NCBI RefSeq assembly: GCF_024757985.1
Contig: NZ_CP103289.1
Location: 372,001 to 436,000, forward strand
Source: Cellulomonas sp. NS3
Lineage (GTDB): Bacteria; Actinomycetota; Actinomycetes; Actinomycetales; Cellulomonadaceae
Length of the DNA stretch: 64,000 nt
Direction of reading: 5' to 3'
Shown here: positions 42,751-51,146 of the stretch, piece after piece
Layout: the number at the start of each line of letters is the position of its first letter
Numbering within the stretch: the first letter of the stretch is position 1
Notes under the pieces: model-generated
Told to the model about the DNA's origin: nothing
Database searches by the model: none
The model's input: the letters and a program-made list of their open reading frames with translations, nothing else
Program-made: the position numbers and the translations under genes

Positions 42751-44175
42751 ATGCACGGCAACGGGCCGGCGTGGCCGGCGGGCTCCGACCCGTCGGCGCT
42801 CACGGCGAGCCTGCGCACCGCGCACGAGACGTTCGTCACGACCGGGACGCTGCCCCGCGGCATCCGGACCGTCGTCGCCGACTCGTGGGTGCGCAGCGCC
42901 CGCAGCGGAGTCGACCCCGAGTCCCCGGCCCCGACCGTCGACCTGACCGACGCCGAGCTCGTCTCCTACCGCCGCAACCACCCGCTCGGCGCCGCGCTCC
43001 CGATCGTGCGCCGCCTGCTCGTCGAGGGCGGCGTGGGCGAGGGGATCGTCGCGGCGCTGACCGACGAGAACGGCCGCCTCCTGTGGGTCGACGGCGACCC
43101 CGCGGTGCGCCGCCAGCTCGACGGTGTCGGCTTCGTCGAGGGCGCCTCGTGGGGCGAGGAGCAGACCGGCACCAACGCCCCCGGCACCGCGCTCGCGACC
43201 CGCAGCCCCGTCCAGGTCTTCGCCGCCGAGCACTTCACGCGGTCCGTGCACCCGTGGAGCTGCACGGCCGCCCCGGTGCGCGACCCGAGCACCGGGCGCG
43301 TGCTCGGGGTGCTCGACGTGACCGGCCGGGAGCACCTCGCGTCCCCGCTCGTGCTGCGCCTCGTCACCGCGACCGTGATGGCCGTGGAGCTCGAGCTCGC
43401 CGCCGCCCGGGCCGCCGAGGGTGCGCCGCCCCGCCGGTTCCGCGAGCGCGGGGCGAGCGTGCGGCCGCCCGAGCTCGCGCGCCTCGACGTGCTCGGCACC
43501 GCGGGCGGCGTGCTGCGGCTCGGCGTCGAGGCGACGGCGCTCGGGGTGAGCGCGGCGGGCGGTGCCGTGCGGCTCGACGGAGCCGGCGACCGGGCCCCCG
43601 GGCGCGGCGGTCATCGGGCGGCCGACGGCGGGCACCAGCTCAGCCTGCGGCACGCGGAGATGCTCCTGCTGCTCGCGACGCACCCGCGTGGGCTCTCGGT
43701 CGACGAGCTCGCGGTCCTGCTGCACCCCGGCGACCTGAGCGACGTGACCGTCCGCGCCGAGGTCTCGCGCCTGCGCCGCGTCGTCGGTCCGCTGCTCGGC
43801 CCGTCGCGGCCGTACCGGCTGGCCGCCCCGGTGACGACCGACGTGCACGACGTCCGGCGCGCGCTCGCCCGCGGCGACCTGCTGGGCGCCCTCGCGCAGT
43901 ACGCCGGGCCGGTGCTGCCGCGGTCGGTGGCGCCGGGGGTCGAGCAGCTGCGCGAGGAGCTGTGCGCGGAGCTGCGCTCGGCGGTCCTCGCGAGCGCCGA
44001 CGCGGTTGCGGTCGAGCGCTGGGTGGCGACCGACGAGGGCACCGAGGACTGGCACGCGTGGCAGCACCTCATGTCGCTGTGCACGACGGGGTCGCCGCCG
44101 TGGGTGCGGGCGCGCGGGCGGCTCGAGCGGCTGGGCCGGTCGTTCGGGCACGGCGTGCGGCGCCCGGGGCGCTGA
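42751..44175 (+). CDS. GAF domain transcriptional regulator (AcoR-like N-terminus)
   Basis: A 474-residue regulator. The N-terminal region has VVADSWVRSARSGVDPES and ELVSYRRNHPLGAALPIVRRLL, as in AcoR-type activators, then a GAF domain (GFVEGASWGEEQTGTNAPGTALA; HPWSCTAAPVRDPSTGRVLGVLDVTG). Instead of a sigma-54 AAA+ domain it ends with a winged-helix-like segment (LSLRHAEMLLLLATHPRGLSVDEL...VRAEVSRLRRVVG). Relatives in actinobacteria often control alcohol or aldehyde metabolism, but no such gene is adjacent. GGGAGG precedes the ATG. Confidence 0.85.
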   Translation: MHGNGPAWPAGSDPSALTASLRTAHETFVTTGTLPRGIRTVVADSWVRSARSGVDPESPAPTVDLTDAELVSYRRNHPLGAALPIVRRLLVEGGVGEGIVAALTDENGRLLWVDGDPAVRRQLDGVGFVEGASWGEEQTGTNAPGTALATRSPVQVFAAEHFTRSVHPWSCTAAPVRDPSTGRVLGVLDVTGREHLASPLVLRLVTATVMAVELELAAARAAEGAPPRRFRERGASVRPPELARLDVLGTAGGVLRLGVEATALGVSAAGGAVRLDGAGDRAPGRGGHRAADGGHQLSLRHAEMLLLLATHPRGLSVDELAVLLHPGDLSDVTVRAEVSRLRRVVGPLLGPSRPYRLAAPVTTDVHDVRRALARGDLLGALAQYAGPVLPRSVAPGVEQLREELCAELRSAVLASADAVAVERWVATDEGTEDWHAWQHLMSLCTTGSPPWVRARGRLERLGRSFGHGVRRPGR

Positions 44176-44222
44176 CCGGCCCGTCGGGCCCGCCCGGCCC
44201 CACCGACGACGGTCGGAGCACC

Positions 44223-44290
44223 GCTCCGCGACTGGCCACCCACAGCTCCGCGAGTGACGCACCCACAGCTCCGCGAGTGACCCACCCACA
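44223..44290. repeat. Three-copy 23-bp intergenic tandem repeat
   Basis: Units at 44223-44244 (22 bases, diverged), 44245-44267 and 44268-44290 share GCTCCGCGAGTGACsCACCCACA. The two full units differ at a single base. The array lies 48 bases after the GAF regulator stop. Of the 44176-44590 gap, only this array and a nearby CTGCAACG pair (44298-44320) show structure; no gene is supported. Confidence 0.9.
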
Positions 44291-44590
44291 GTGTGGACGG
44301 CTGCAACGCCCCTGCAACGTCGGGCTCCCTACGGTGAGCGCACTCCCGGAAGGGATCGCACCGCGGGAGGGGCGTGGTGCGGACCAGCCCGGGAGGCCAG
44401 ACCTGGCACGGGGGACCGAGCAGGGGGTCGTGCGCCGGGGTGGAGCCATGGGGGGCTCCGCCCCGGCGGACGACGGCGCCGGCCCCAGGTCCGACGAGGT
44501 GCGCCAAGATCCGGACAACGTCCGCGCACGCCGCGCCGACCGGACCGGACCACGGCCTCCCGCGGGCGCCCGGTCGCTACGGTGCGTCGC

Positions 44591-45115
44591 ATGACGACTC
44601 CCCTCGAGCCTGACACCAAGGACTGGACCTGGGTCCTCGACCGCGCGTGCCCGGAGTGCGGGTTCCTCGCCTCCGACGTCGACCCCGCCGGGATCCCCGC
44701 GGCGCTGCGCGCGTCGGTCCCTCGCTGGACCGAGGCCCTCGCGCGGCCCGACGCCCGCGAGCGCCCCGAGCCGTCGACGTGGTCGGTCCTCGAGTACGGC
44801 GCCCACACGCGCGACGTGCACCGCATCTTCGGGGAGCGGCTGCGGCTGATCCTCGAGGAGGAGGACCCGCAGTTCGCCAACTGGGACCAGGACGCCACGG
44901 CGGTCGAGGACCGCTACGACCTGCAGGACCCGGCGGTCGTCGCCGTCGAGCTCGCGCAGGCCGCGGAGGAGGCGGCGGCGCGGTTCGCGGGCGTCCCGGG
45001 CGACGCCTGGGAGCGGCCCGGCCGGCGCTCGAACGGCTCGGTGTTCACCGCCCGGACGCTCGGCGCCTACTACCTGCACGACGTCGTCCACCACCTCCAC
45101 GACGTGCACGCCTGA
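44591..45115 (+). CDS. DinB-like metal-binding four-helix protein
   Basis: A 174-residue protein of the DinB/YfiT-like four-helix-bundle group. Conserved histidines that would bind a divalent metal are seen in VLEYGAHTRDVHRIFGERL and YYLHDVVHHLHDVHA. The middle carries DPQFANWDQDATAVEDRYD, typical of the actinobacterial subgroup that includes thiol-dependent transferases. The thiol cofactor (for example mycothiol) is a family-based guess. ATG at 44591; no strong ribosome site. Confidence 0.85.
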   Translation: MTTPLEPDTKDWTWVLDRACPECGFLASDVDPAGIPAALRASVPRWTEALARPDARERPEPSTWSVLEYGAHTRDVHRIFGERLRLILEEEDPQFANWDQDATAVEDRYDLQDPAVVAVELAQAAEEAAARFAGVPGDAWERPGRRSNGSVFTARTLGAYYLHDVVHHLHDVHA

Positions 45116-45186
45116 CCACCCCCGCGCGCACGCGGCGTCGCCCCGGACCGGGTGCGGCGCCGCGTGTCCGTTTCTCCCCACAGGCT

Positions 45187-45263
45187 GTATCCACACCCGT
45201 GTGCACAGGGCACGAGTTGTGCCTCACCCTGTGGACCTCCCTGTGGACGCAGCCTGTGGACAG
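45187..45263. promoter_or_regulatory. Cluster A of DnaA-box-like sequences
   Basis: GTATCCACA (45187-45195) differs from TTATCCACA at one base. TGTGGACCT (45230-45238), TGTGGACGC (45242-45250) and TGTGGACAG (45255-45263) match the reverse complement of the high-GC box TTGTCCACA at 7-8 of 9 positions. They lie between the DinB-like gene and the unknown gene at 45409. Confidence 0.5.
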
Positions 45264-45313
45264 ACGGTCTGCTGCAAGCGAGCGGATGGCCCCGCTCGGG
45301 CCGTGCGGTGAGA

Positions 45314-45367
45314 CCTGCGTGAGAACGGCGGCGCGTCCGGCCGGACCCGCCGGGCCTCTCACGCAGG
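45314..45367. other. 11-bp inverted repeat / leader hairpin upstream of 45409
   Basis: CCTGCGTGAGA (45314-45324) pairs perfectly with TCTCACGCAGG (45357-45367); the 32-base interior also contains the palindrome GTCCGGCCGGAC. The structure ends 42 bases before the next start codon and could be an operator, a terminator of the DinB-like gene, or an RNA leader. Confidence 0.45.
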
Positions 45368-45408
45368 GGAAACATCACGGCAGCATTCACGCGCTACGGT
45401 CCGCCGCC

Positions 45409-46359
45409 ATGAGCACGCTGCCGCTCGCTGTGGACGGCCACCACGTCCTCGCCGTCCCCGACACCACCGACCTGCTGACCCTCGCCGCGGCGTGGTTCGC
45501 GCAGGCGGACTGGCTCACCGCCCCGGTCACGGCCTCGCAGGCGCGGTCCCGCGCACGTCCGATGTCGGGTGCACGCTTCCGCGGCATGGTCGCCGACCCC
45601 GAGCCGGAGCCGGGGGAGCTCCGCCTCACCTGGGAGGTGTCCGCGCGCGGCCCGTACCCTCTCGCCCCCGACGCGGCGCACGCGCTCGGGCTGCCCGCGC
45701 GCAACTACGACCTGTACGCGGTCGTGCCTCACGACGACCCCTCCCGGCCGGTCGCCGACCCCGGCGTGCTGGCGTGGATGAGCGCGGCCGCGCGGCGCTC
45801 GGCGGGCGCGATCCTGCCCGCCGACCGGACGCACCCCGTGGTCCCGGACCCGCGTTCGAGCGTGGACCTGACCCTGTGGTCCGCCGTCGCGCTCGCCCCG
45901 GAGGCCGCCGTCCCGCTCGTGCGGCCGCTGCTCAGCGGCTCCCGGGTCGCGGTGAGCGCCGGTCTCCCCGCGCAGCCGGGGGACTCGCGCGGGGACGACG
46001 GCCCGGGCTCGCCCACGGCGCCGGCCCCGTACGAGCTCGTGGCGACGTACCCCTACGACGGCGAGGTACGGCTGCGGTTCGCGCGGTCCACCGAGGTGCC
46101 CGTCGTGCTCACTGCGCTCGACTGGCGCGAGTACGGGCCGTTCGCGTACCGGGTCGCGTGGCTGCCGCCCGAGGAGGCCGAGTACCGCGGCGACTCGGTG
46201 ACGCCGCTGCACGCCATCGCCCGCGGGCGGATCGCGCCGTACGTGGCCCGCGCGGTGGCGGCACTCGCGCGGACGGCGGGCGGCGCGGTGGTCGACAGCG
46301 ACGGGTACCTCGTCGACGACGCGGAGCTCACGGCCCGGGCGGCGAGCACGTCCCGCTGA
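45409..46359 (+). CDS. Unknown protein flanked by DnaA-box-like clusters (316 aa)
   Basis: I do not recognise a family. The 316-residue product is acidic and largely alpha/beta with no signal peptide or membrane helix. Visible features: LPLAVDGHHVLAVPDTTDLLTLAAAWFA, WMSAAARRSAGAILPADRTHPVVPDPRSSVDLTLWSAVAL and APYELVATYPYDGEVRLRFARSTEVP, suggesting two related ligand-binding halves. Codon bias is that of neighbouring genes. Both flanks carry clusters of TTGTCCACA-like sites, which may concern its expression or be independent of it. Confidence 0.7.
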   Translation: MSTLPLAVDGHHVLAVPDTTDLLTLAAAWFAQADWLTAPVTASQARSRARPMSGARFRGMVADPEPEPGELRLTWEVSARGPYPLAPDAAHALGLPARNYDLYAVVPHDDPSRPVADPGVLAWMSAAARRSAGAILPADRTHPVVPDPRSSVDLTLWSAVALAPEAAVPLVRPLLSGSRVAVSAGLPAQPGDSRGDDGPGSPTAPAPYELVATYPYDGEVRLRFARSTEVPVVLTALDWREYGPFAYRVAWLPPEEAEYRGDSVTPLHAIARGRIAPYVARAVAALARTAGGAVVDSDGYLVDDAELTARAASTSR

Positions 46360-46369
46360 CCCCGGCGCG

Positions 46370-46447
46370 TCGTCCACAGATGTTGTCCACAGGGCTGTGG
46401 TCGACGCGCGATCCCGCTCCTCAGCCTGTGGACAGGGCTGTGGACCA
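46370..46447. promoter_or_regulatory. Cluster B of DnaA-box-like sequences, one perfect
   Basis: TTGTCCACA at 46383-46391 is a perfect high-GC actinobacterial DnaA box. TCGTCCACA (46370-46378), TGTGGACAG (46427-46435) and TGTGGACCA (46439-46447) match at 8 of 9 positions on one strand or the other, and CTGTGGTCG at 46395 is a weaker relative. The cluster lies between two converging genes. Confidence 0.55.
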
Positions 46448-46530
46448 CAAGCCGCCCGGTTTGCCCCTTGAGCGTGCGGTGCCCGATCCGGTACGGCCCG
46501 CGGCGGCAGTCCGGGGTGCCCGCCGCCGGG

Positions 46531-47577
46531 TCAGGGCAGCGGCGGTGAGCCCGCCGGGACGAGGTCGACCGAGACCGTGAGACGCGACCCGGACCCCTCG
46601 GTGAAGATGACGCCGCGCAGCGGCGGGACGTCGGCGTAGTCGCGTCCCCAGCCGAGCACGACGTAGCGGTCGTCGATGAACTTGTCGTTGGTCGGGTCGA
46701 CCTCGACCCAGCCGGCCCCCGGCACCCACGCGGAGACCCAGGCGTGCGACGCGTCGGCGCCCCGGAGCTTCTCCCGGCCGGGCGGCGGCATCGTCTCGAG
46801 GTAACCGCTCGCGTACCGCGCGGGCAGCCCGTGCAGGCGCAGCGCGGCGACCATGAGGTGCGCGAAGTCCTGGCACACGCCCGTGCGCTGAGCGAGGAGC
46901 TGGGCCTGCGTGGTGCCGACCGTCGTCGAGCCCGAGCGGTAGGTCAGCTCGGTGCGGATGCGGTGGGCGAGGTCGGCCAGGAGCTCGGCGACCCCGCGCC
47001 CGGGCGTGAACGAGGGCGCCGCCCACGCCCGCACCTCGTCGGTCAGCGCGACGTGCCGGGACGGGAGCAGCGCCTCACGCAGCGCCACGAGCCCGATGCC
47101 GTCGGTGGCCGCGGCGCTCGGGTCCACGGGCCCGTCCGGCTCCGTGGGCAGCTCGGCGACGTCGTCGTGCACCACGCCGTCCCACACCTCGTCGTCGGGC
47201 CGTGCGGCCCCGTCGGGCCCGCGCCCGGTCCGCACGGCGTCGGCGACGTCCTCCCACGCGACGACGGGCAGCCCCGCGACGGTCGCGGCCTCGCGGGCGA
47301 CGGTCACGGTCGAGCGCGACGTCACGACGAGCCGGCGGTGCTCGTCCGTGACCGCGAAGTAGGTCGACCGGTTCCCGAAGTAGTCGACGTGCGCGGCGGT
47401 GTCCGCGGGCGGGGGCTGGATGTCGAGCGTCGAGGTGTGGCACCGCTGGTCGGGGAGGTCCCGCGGCGTCAGCACCGTGCGGCCGTACGACGTCGTGACG
47501 GGGTGGTCGTAGGCGTACGTGGTGCGGTGCACGAGGTCGTAGGTGCGCCCGGGAGCGGGCGTGGAGTCGGTCGTCAC
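46531..47577 (-). CDS. Transglutaminase-like cysteine protease domain protein
   Basis: A 348-residue protein with the bacterial transglutaminase N-terminal domain (TYDLVHRTTYAYDHPVTTSYG; CHTSTLDIQPPP) and a transglutaminase core. The catalytic triad is Cys235 (RTGVCQDFAHLM), His278 (ADASHAWVSAW) and Asp294 (VEVDPTND). It could act as a peptidase or crosslinking enzyme. The GTG start overlaps the ATP-grasp gene stop by GTGA, placing it in the well-known operon type with circularly permuted ATP-grasp and alpha-E proteins, proposed to make and cleave a peptide tag or small peptide. Confidence 0.92.
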   Translation of the reverse strand: MTTDSTPAPGRTYDLVHRTTYAYDHPVTTSYGRTVLTPRDLPDQRCHTSTLDIQPPPADTAAHVDYFGNRSTYFAVTDEHRRLVVTSRSTVTVAREAATVAGLPVVAWEDVADAVRTGRGPDGAARPDDEVWDGVVHDDVAELPTEPDGPVDPSAAATDGIGLVALREALLPSRHVALTDEVRAWAAPSFTPGRGVAELLADLAHRIRTELTYRSGSTTVGTTQAQLLAQRTGVCQDFAHLMVAALRLHGLPARYASGYLETMPPPGREKLRGADASHAWVSAWVPGAGWVEVDPTNDKFIDDRYVVLGWGRDYADVPPLRGVIFTEGSGSRLTVSVDLVPAGSPPLP

Positions 47578-50333
47578 GAGGGCTGCCGCCCGTCGTCGTG
47601 GCCGTCGCCCGCGCTGCCCCCGACGCCGTCGTCGTCGTCCGCGTGCGCGTTCTCGGCTCCCCACGCGTCGTCGAGCGACCGGCTCGGCGCGGGGTGCACG
47701 AAGTGCACGCGGGCGATCTCGTCGCCGACCGCGCGCAGGCGCCAGCGCATCGAGCCGAGCACCTCGGCGAGGCGGTCACGGTGCCCCTCCTCGGAGACGG
47801 CCGCCGCGACGGTCGCGGTGTCGAGCTCGGTGAGCAGGTCGGCGACGTCCTGGAGGAGCCGGTCGCGGGTCTCCGGCGAGCGCACGTGGCCCGCCGGACC
47901 CACCGGCACGGGCACGCCCGCGAGGTCCTCGCGCAACCGGTCCAGCTGGTAGCCGAGGGAGCGGGGGTTCGTGCGGTCGAGCAGCAGCAGGTCGAGCACG
48001 GTCGCGACCGTCGCGCCGGCCTGGTTGCGGCGCCGGTACGTGATCACCGACTCGTGCTGGATGAGCAGCGACTCGAGCACGAGCGAGTCGACGTCCTCGG
48101 AGCGCTGCGTCGTGAGCGTCGCGGCGAGCGAGTCGACGAGGAACTGCGCGCGCTCGAGCCGGCGGCCGCCGTCGAGGAAGCGCCAGCCGAGGTCCCGCAC
48201 CATGCTCTCGGCGCCGATCCCGGCGACCGCGAGGAGGGCCTCGAGCAGGCGGTCGAGAACCGCGCGCATCCCGACCGTCTCGGCCGGCCCGGTGCGCGGG
48301 CCGGGCGCGCGCGTGGCGGAGCGGGCGTCGTCGAGCCGGTCGCGGGCCGCGACGAGCCGGCGCTCGTCGGCCAGCGCGCGGTCGAGGCTCGCGAGCGGGA
48401 GCCACGTGTCGTTCGAGAGCTGGTCGCGGACCGCGGCGGACGCCTCCGCGAGCCGGCGGACCGCGCTCGCGACCGACCCGGGCCGCGCGCGGTCGAGCAG
48501 CAGCGCACGCAGGTCCGTCCCGGTCCCGTCGGTGCCCCACGACGCGGGCTCGTCCGCGCCGACGGCCGCGAGCAGCGCCGCGAGCGCACGGCCGCCCGCG
48601 GAGCGTGGGGTGCGGTGGTAGTCGTCCCACCGGTCGACGACCGCACGCAGCACCCGCACCTCGTCGCCCGCGCGCTCGGCGTAGCGGCCCATCCAGAACA
48701 TGTTCTCGGCGGTGCGCGGGGAGATGCCGGTGAGGACGCGCTGCGCTGGCTGCTCGGCGTGCAGCCAGGGGTCGCGCACCGCGTCGGGCTCGGAGGACAG
48801 GACCCACACGTCCTTGGCGTACGCGCGCGGGCCGGACCCGCGCGCGGTGCCGGGACGGGCGTCGTCCCCGGCCGCGCGCTCGTCGGCCTCGTCGAGGAAC
48901 ACGCGCGCGAGCCCGCCGCTCATGACCTGGTACGAGCCGCGCCGCGCGACGGCGAACGTGCGCAGCACCGCGGCCGTCGGGCCCGGTCCGTCGAGCTCGT
49001 CCCGCCCGGGCGCGGGGACGCCGGCGACGGGCTCCTGGCCGACCCACGAGAGCGGCTCGGCGGCGATCCGTGCCTCGAGCTCCTCACGCTCGCGCGCGCT
49101 CAGCGTCCAACCGTGCACGGTGCCCGAGCGCAGCCCGCGGTAGGTCGGGGCGAGCACGAGCTCGTCGAGGTGGGCCAGGACGTGCCGGAGCGCCGTCGGG
49201 TCCCCGCACCAGAACGTCTCGGGCGCCCCCAGCGCGAGGTCGGTGCCGAGCACCGTGCGCGCGAGCCGCGGCAGGTAGGCGTGCAGCGCCGGGTTCTCCA
49301 GCACCGAGCTGCCGAGCGGGTTCACGACGCTCACCGTGCCCGCCCGCAGCGCGCGCACGAGCCCGGGGACCCCGAGCCGCGAGTCGGACCGCAGCTCGAG
49401 CGGGTCGCAGAAGTCGGCGTCGACCCGGCGCAGGACCACGTCGACGGGCTCGAGCTCGTCGAGCCCGCGCATCCAGACCCGCCCCTCCCGCACGACGAGG
49501 TCGCTGCCCTCGACGAGGGGGAGCCCGAGCATCGAGGACAGGTACGCCTGGTCGAACGCGGTCTCGCTCTGCGGGCCGGCGGTGAGCAGGACGATGCGGG
49601 GCGACCCGGCGCCGGGCGGCGCGACCTGCGCGAGGGCGAGCCGCAGCGCGTGGAAGAACGGGCCGATGCGCTGGATCGACGCCTGCCGGTAGACCCCCGC
49701 GAGCACCTGCGCGACGACGCGGCGGTCCTCCATCGCGTAGCCGGCACCCGACGGCGCCTGCGTCCGGTCGGCGACGACGGTCCACGCCCCCGACGCGTCG
49801 CGCGTGACGTCGGTCGCGGTGAGCACGAGCTCGTGCGGCCCGGGCAGGCGCAGGCCGTGCACGGCGCGCAGGTAGCCGGGGTGCGCGAGCACGAGCTCGG
49901 GCGGCAGGAGCGCGTCGCCCAGCAGCCGCCGGGGGCCGTACACGTCCTGCAGGAGGGCGTCGAGGAGCTCGGTGCGCTGCACGAGCGCGCGGTCGAGGGC
50001 CGACCACTCCTGCTCGTCGACGATCACGGGGACCGGGTCGAGCCGCCAGCTGCCGGGCTCGGCGTCGGGCGCGTCGAGCTGTCCGGAGGGTGCCGTCGTC
50101 GCGCCGCCGTCCGCGCGCACCGGCGGGGTCCCGCCGTAGGTGACGCCGTGGTCGGCGAGCAGGCGATCCGTCGCGTCGCGGTACCGGGCGAGGTCCGAGG
50201 CGGTCGGGGCGTCCGCGGCGTCGGGCAGCCACGACCAGTCGGGGCTGCGGCCGGGCGTGGGCCCGCCGGGCTGGTCGGGTGCCCCGGTCGCGTCGGGTGC
50301 GGGCGCGCGCACGGACGACAGCAGGTCGGTCAT
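47574..50333 (-). CDS. Circularly permuted ATP-grasp and alpha-E domain fusion protein
   Basis: A 919-residue fusion. Residues about 100-510 form the circularly permuted type 2 ATP-grasp (former DUF404/407: PVPVIVDEQEWSALDRALVQRTELLDALLQDVYG; PHGWTL-type segment; LLTAGPQSETAFDQAYLSSMLGLPLVEGSDLVV; VVNPLGSSVLENPAL). Residues about 590-890 are the alpha-E domain (ISPRTAENMFWMGRYAERAGDEVRVLR). In many bacteria these are two separate genes. The ATP-grasp part should form an amide bond, probably extending a peptide. It is the first gene of a two-gene operon with the transglutaminase. Confidence 0.93.
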   Translation of the reverse strand: MTDLLSSVRAPAPDATGAPDQPGGPTPGRSPDWSWLPDAADAPTASDLARYRDATDRLLADHGVTYGGTPPVRADGGATTAPSGQLDAPDAEPGSWRLDPVPVIVDEQEWSALDRALVQRTELLDALLQDVYGPRRLLGDALLPPELVLAHPGYLRAVHGLRLPGPHELVLTATDVTRDASGAWTVVADRTQAPSGAGYAMEDRRVVAQVLAGVYRQASIQRIGPFFHALRLALAQVAPPGAGSPRIVLLTAGPQSETAFDQAYLSSMLGLPLVEGSDLVVREGRVWMRGLDELEPVDVVLRRVDADFCDPLELRSDSRLGVPGLVRALRAGTVSVVNPLGSSVLENPALHAYLPRLARTVLGTDLALGAPETFWCGDPTALRHVLAHLDELVLAPTYRGLRSGTVHGWTLSAREREELEARIAAEPLSWVGQEPVAGVPAPGRDELDGPGPTAAVLRTFAVARRGSYQVMSGGLARVFLDEADERAAGDDARPGTARGSGPRAYAKDVWVLSSEPDAVRDPWLHAEQPAQRVLTGISPRTAENMFWMGRYAERAGDEVRVLRAVVDRWDDYHRTPRSAGGRALAALLAAVGADEPASWGTDGTGTDLRALLLDRARPGSVASAVRRLAEASAAVRDQLSNDTWLPLASLDRALADERRLVAARDRLDDARSATRAPGPRTGPAETVGMRAVLDRLLEALLAVAGIGAESMVRDLGWRFLDGGRRLERAQFLVDSLAATLTTQRSEDVDSLVLESLLIQHESVITYRRRNQAGATVATVLDLLLLDRTNPRSLGYQLDRLREDLAGVPVPVGPAGHVRSPETRDRLLQDVADLLTELDTATVAAAVSEEGHRDRLAEVLGSMRWRLRAVGDEIARVHFVHPAPSRSLDDAWGAENAHADDDDGVGGSAGDGHDDGRQPS

Positions 50334-50420
50334 GCGCTGCTGCCTCCCGGTGCGTGGGCGCGCCTCGACGGTCGAGGGGCTACCCCATCATGTCCCGGGC
50401 TGGTGGCGCTCGGCGCGTCC

Positions 50421-50470
50421 GGTCCAGCAGAGCCCGAGCGCGCCGGCCGTGCTCGGGGCGTTGCTGGACC
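50421..50470. other. Long two-part hairpin in the divergent intergenic region
   Basis: GGTCCAGCA (50421-50429) pairs with TGCTGGACC (50462-50470), and inside it CCCGAGC (50433-50439) pairs with GCTCGGG (50451-50457). Both flanking genes diverge, so it is not an ordinary terminator. A structured leader of the ATP-grasp operon is possible; nothing else is seen in 50334-50567. Confidence 0.45.
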
Positions 50471-50567
50471 AGGACCGGGCTCGCCGCGGCCACGACCATG
50501 TCGCACGAGCGGGGAGGCCCCCCGGGCCGCCGCCGTGAACAGGGTCGGTCGAGCATGCTTGGCGGGG

Positions 50568-50593
50568 AGTTAGTGATTCATGATTCACTAACT
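50568..50593. promoter_or_regulatory. 26-bp TetR-type operator
   Basis: The 26 bases (arms AGTTAGTGA and TCACTAACT around TTCATGAT) form an inverted repeat with one mismatched pair, ending four bases before the TetR start codon. It includes a CATGAT hexamer that could be the -10 element, so repressor binding would block the TetR-DHFR operon promoter. Confidence 0.75.
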
Positions 50594-50597
50594 TCCT

Positions 50598-51146
50598 GTG
50601 AACCGCCCTAGGACCGTCTCCGACGAGGAGCTGCTCGACCGGATCGACGCCGTGGTGTCGCAGCGCGCGGAGCACAAGCCGTGGGGGTTGCAGGACGTCG
50701 CACCCCACGTCGGGATGAGCGCCGCGGGCCTCCTCCGGCGCTTCGGCTCGAAGGAGCAGCTCCTGCTCGCTCTCGCGCGTCGCTGGATCGCCCTCGTGCC
50801 GGACGGTCGCCGTGGCAGCGGCCCACCGGTCGACGAGCTCCGCGCCTACGTGCAGGAGAACTTCGACGCACCCTCGCCGTCCGCGGCGGTCTTCGCGCTG
50901 GGTGAGCTCATGGGCGACCTCTGGTCCCCCGCCTCCGCCGAGCTGCTCCGCGAGGGCTGGCAGAAGCAGCTGCACTACCTCGAGCTCCTCCTCGACGCCG
51001 TCCCGCTCGCGCCGCGGGTCGACGTGCACGCGGCGGCCCTCACGCTCCTCGACACCCTGCACGGGGCCCTGTACCGCCGGGCCGTCTCGCTCGAGCCGAC
51101 CCCGCCCGACCGCATCCTCGACACCCTCCTGGAGACCTGGACATGA
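50598..51146 (+). CDS. TetR-like transcriptional regulator
   Basis: A 182-residue repressor. The helix-turn-helix reads KPWGLQDVAPHVGMSAAGLLRRFGSKEQLLLALARRW, followed by a short helical ligand domain. The GTG start has no ribosome site and lies within a few bases of the expected transcription start, so the message may be leaderless. The 26-bp operator directly upstream indicates autoregulation. It overlaps the reductase gene by ATGA, so the two are co-expressed. Confidence 0.9.
   Translation: MNRPRTVSDEELLDRIDAVVSQRAEHKPWGLQDVAPHVGMSAAGLLRRFGSKEQLLLALARRWIALVPDGRRGSGPPVDELRAYVQENFDAPSPSAAVFALGELMGDLWSPASAELLREGWQKQLHYLELLLDAVPLAPRVDVHAAALTLLDTLHGALYRRAVSLEPTPPDRILDTLLETWT

Noticed and set aside
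45187-46447. Chromosomal replication origin
   Set aside because: DnaA-like boxes are present, but there is no AT-rich unwinding region and no dnaA, dnaN, rpmH or parAB gene nearby.
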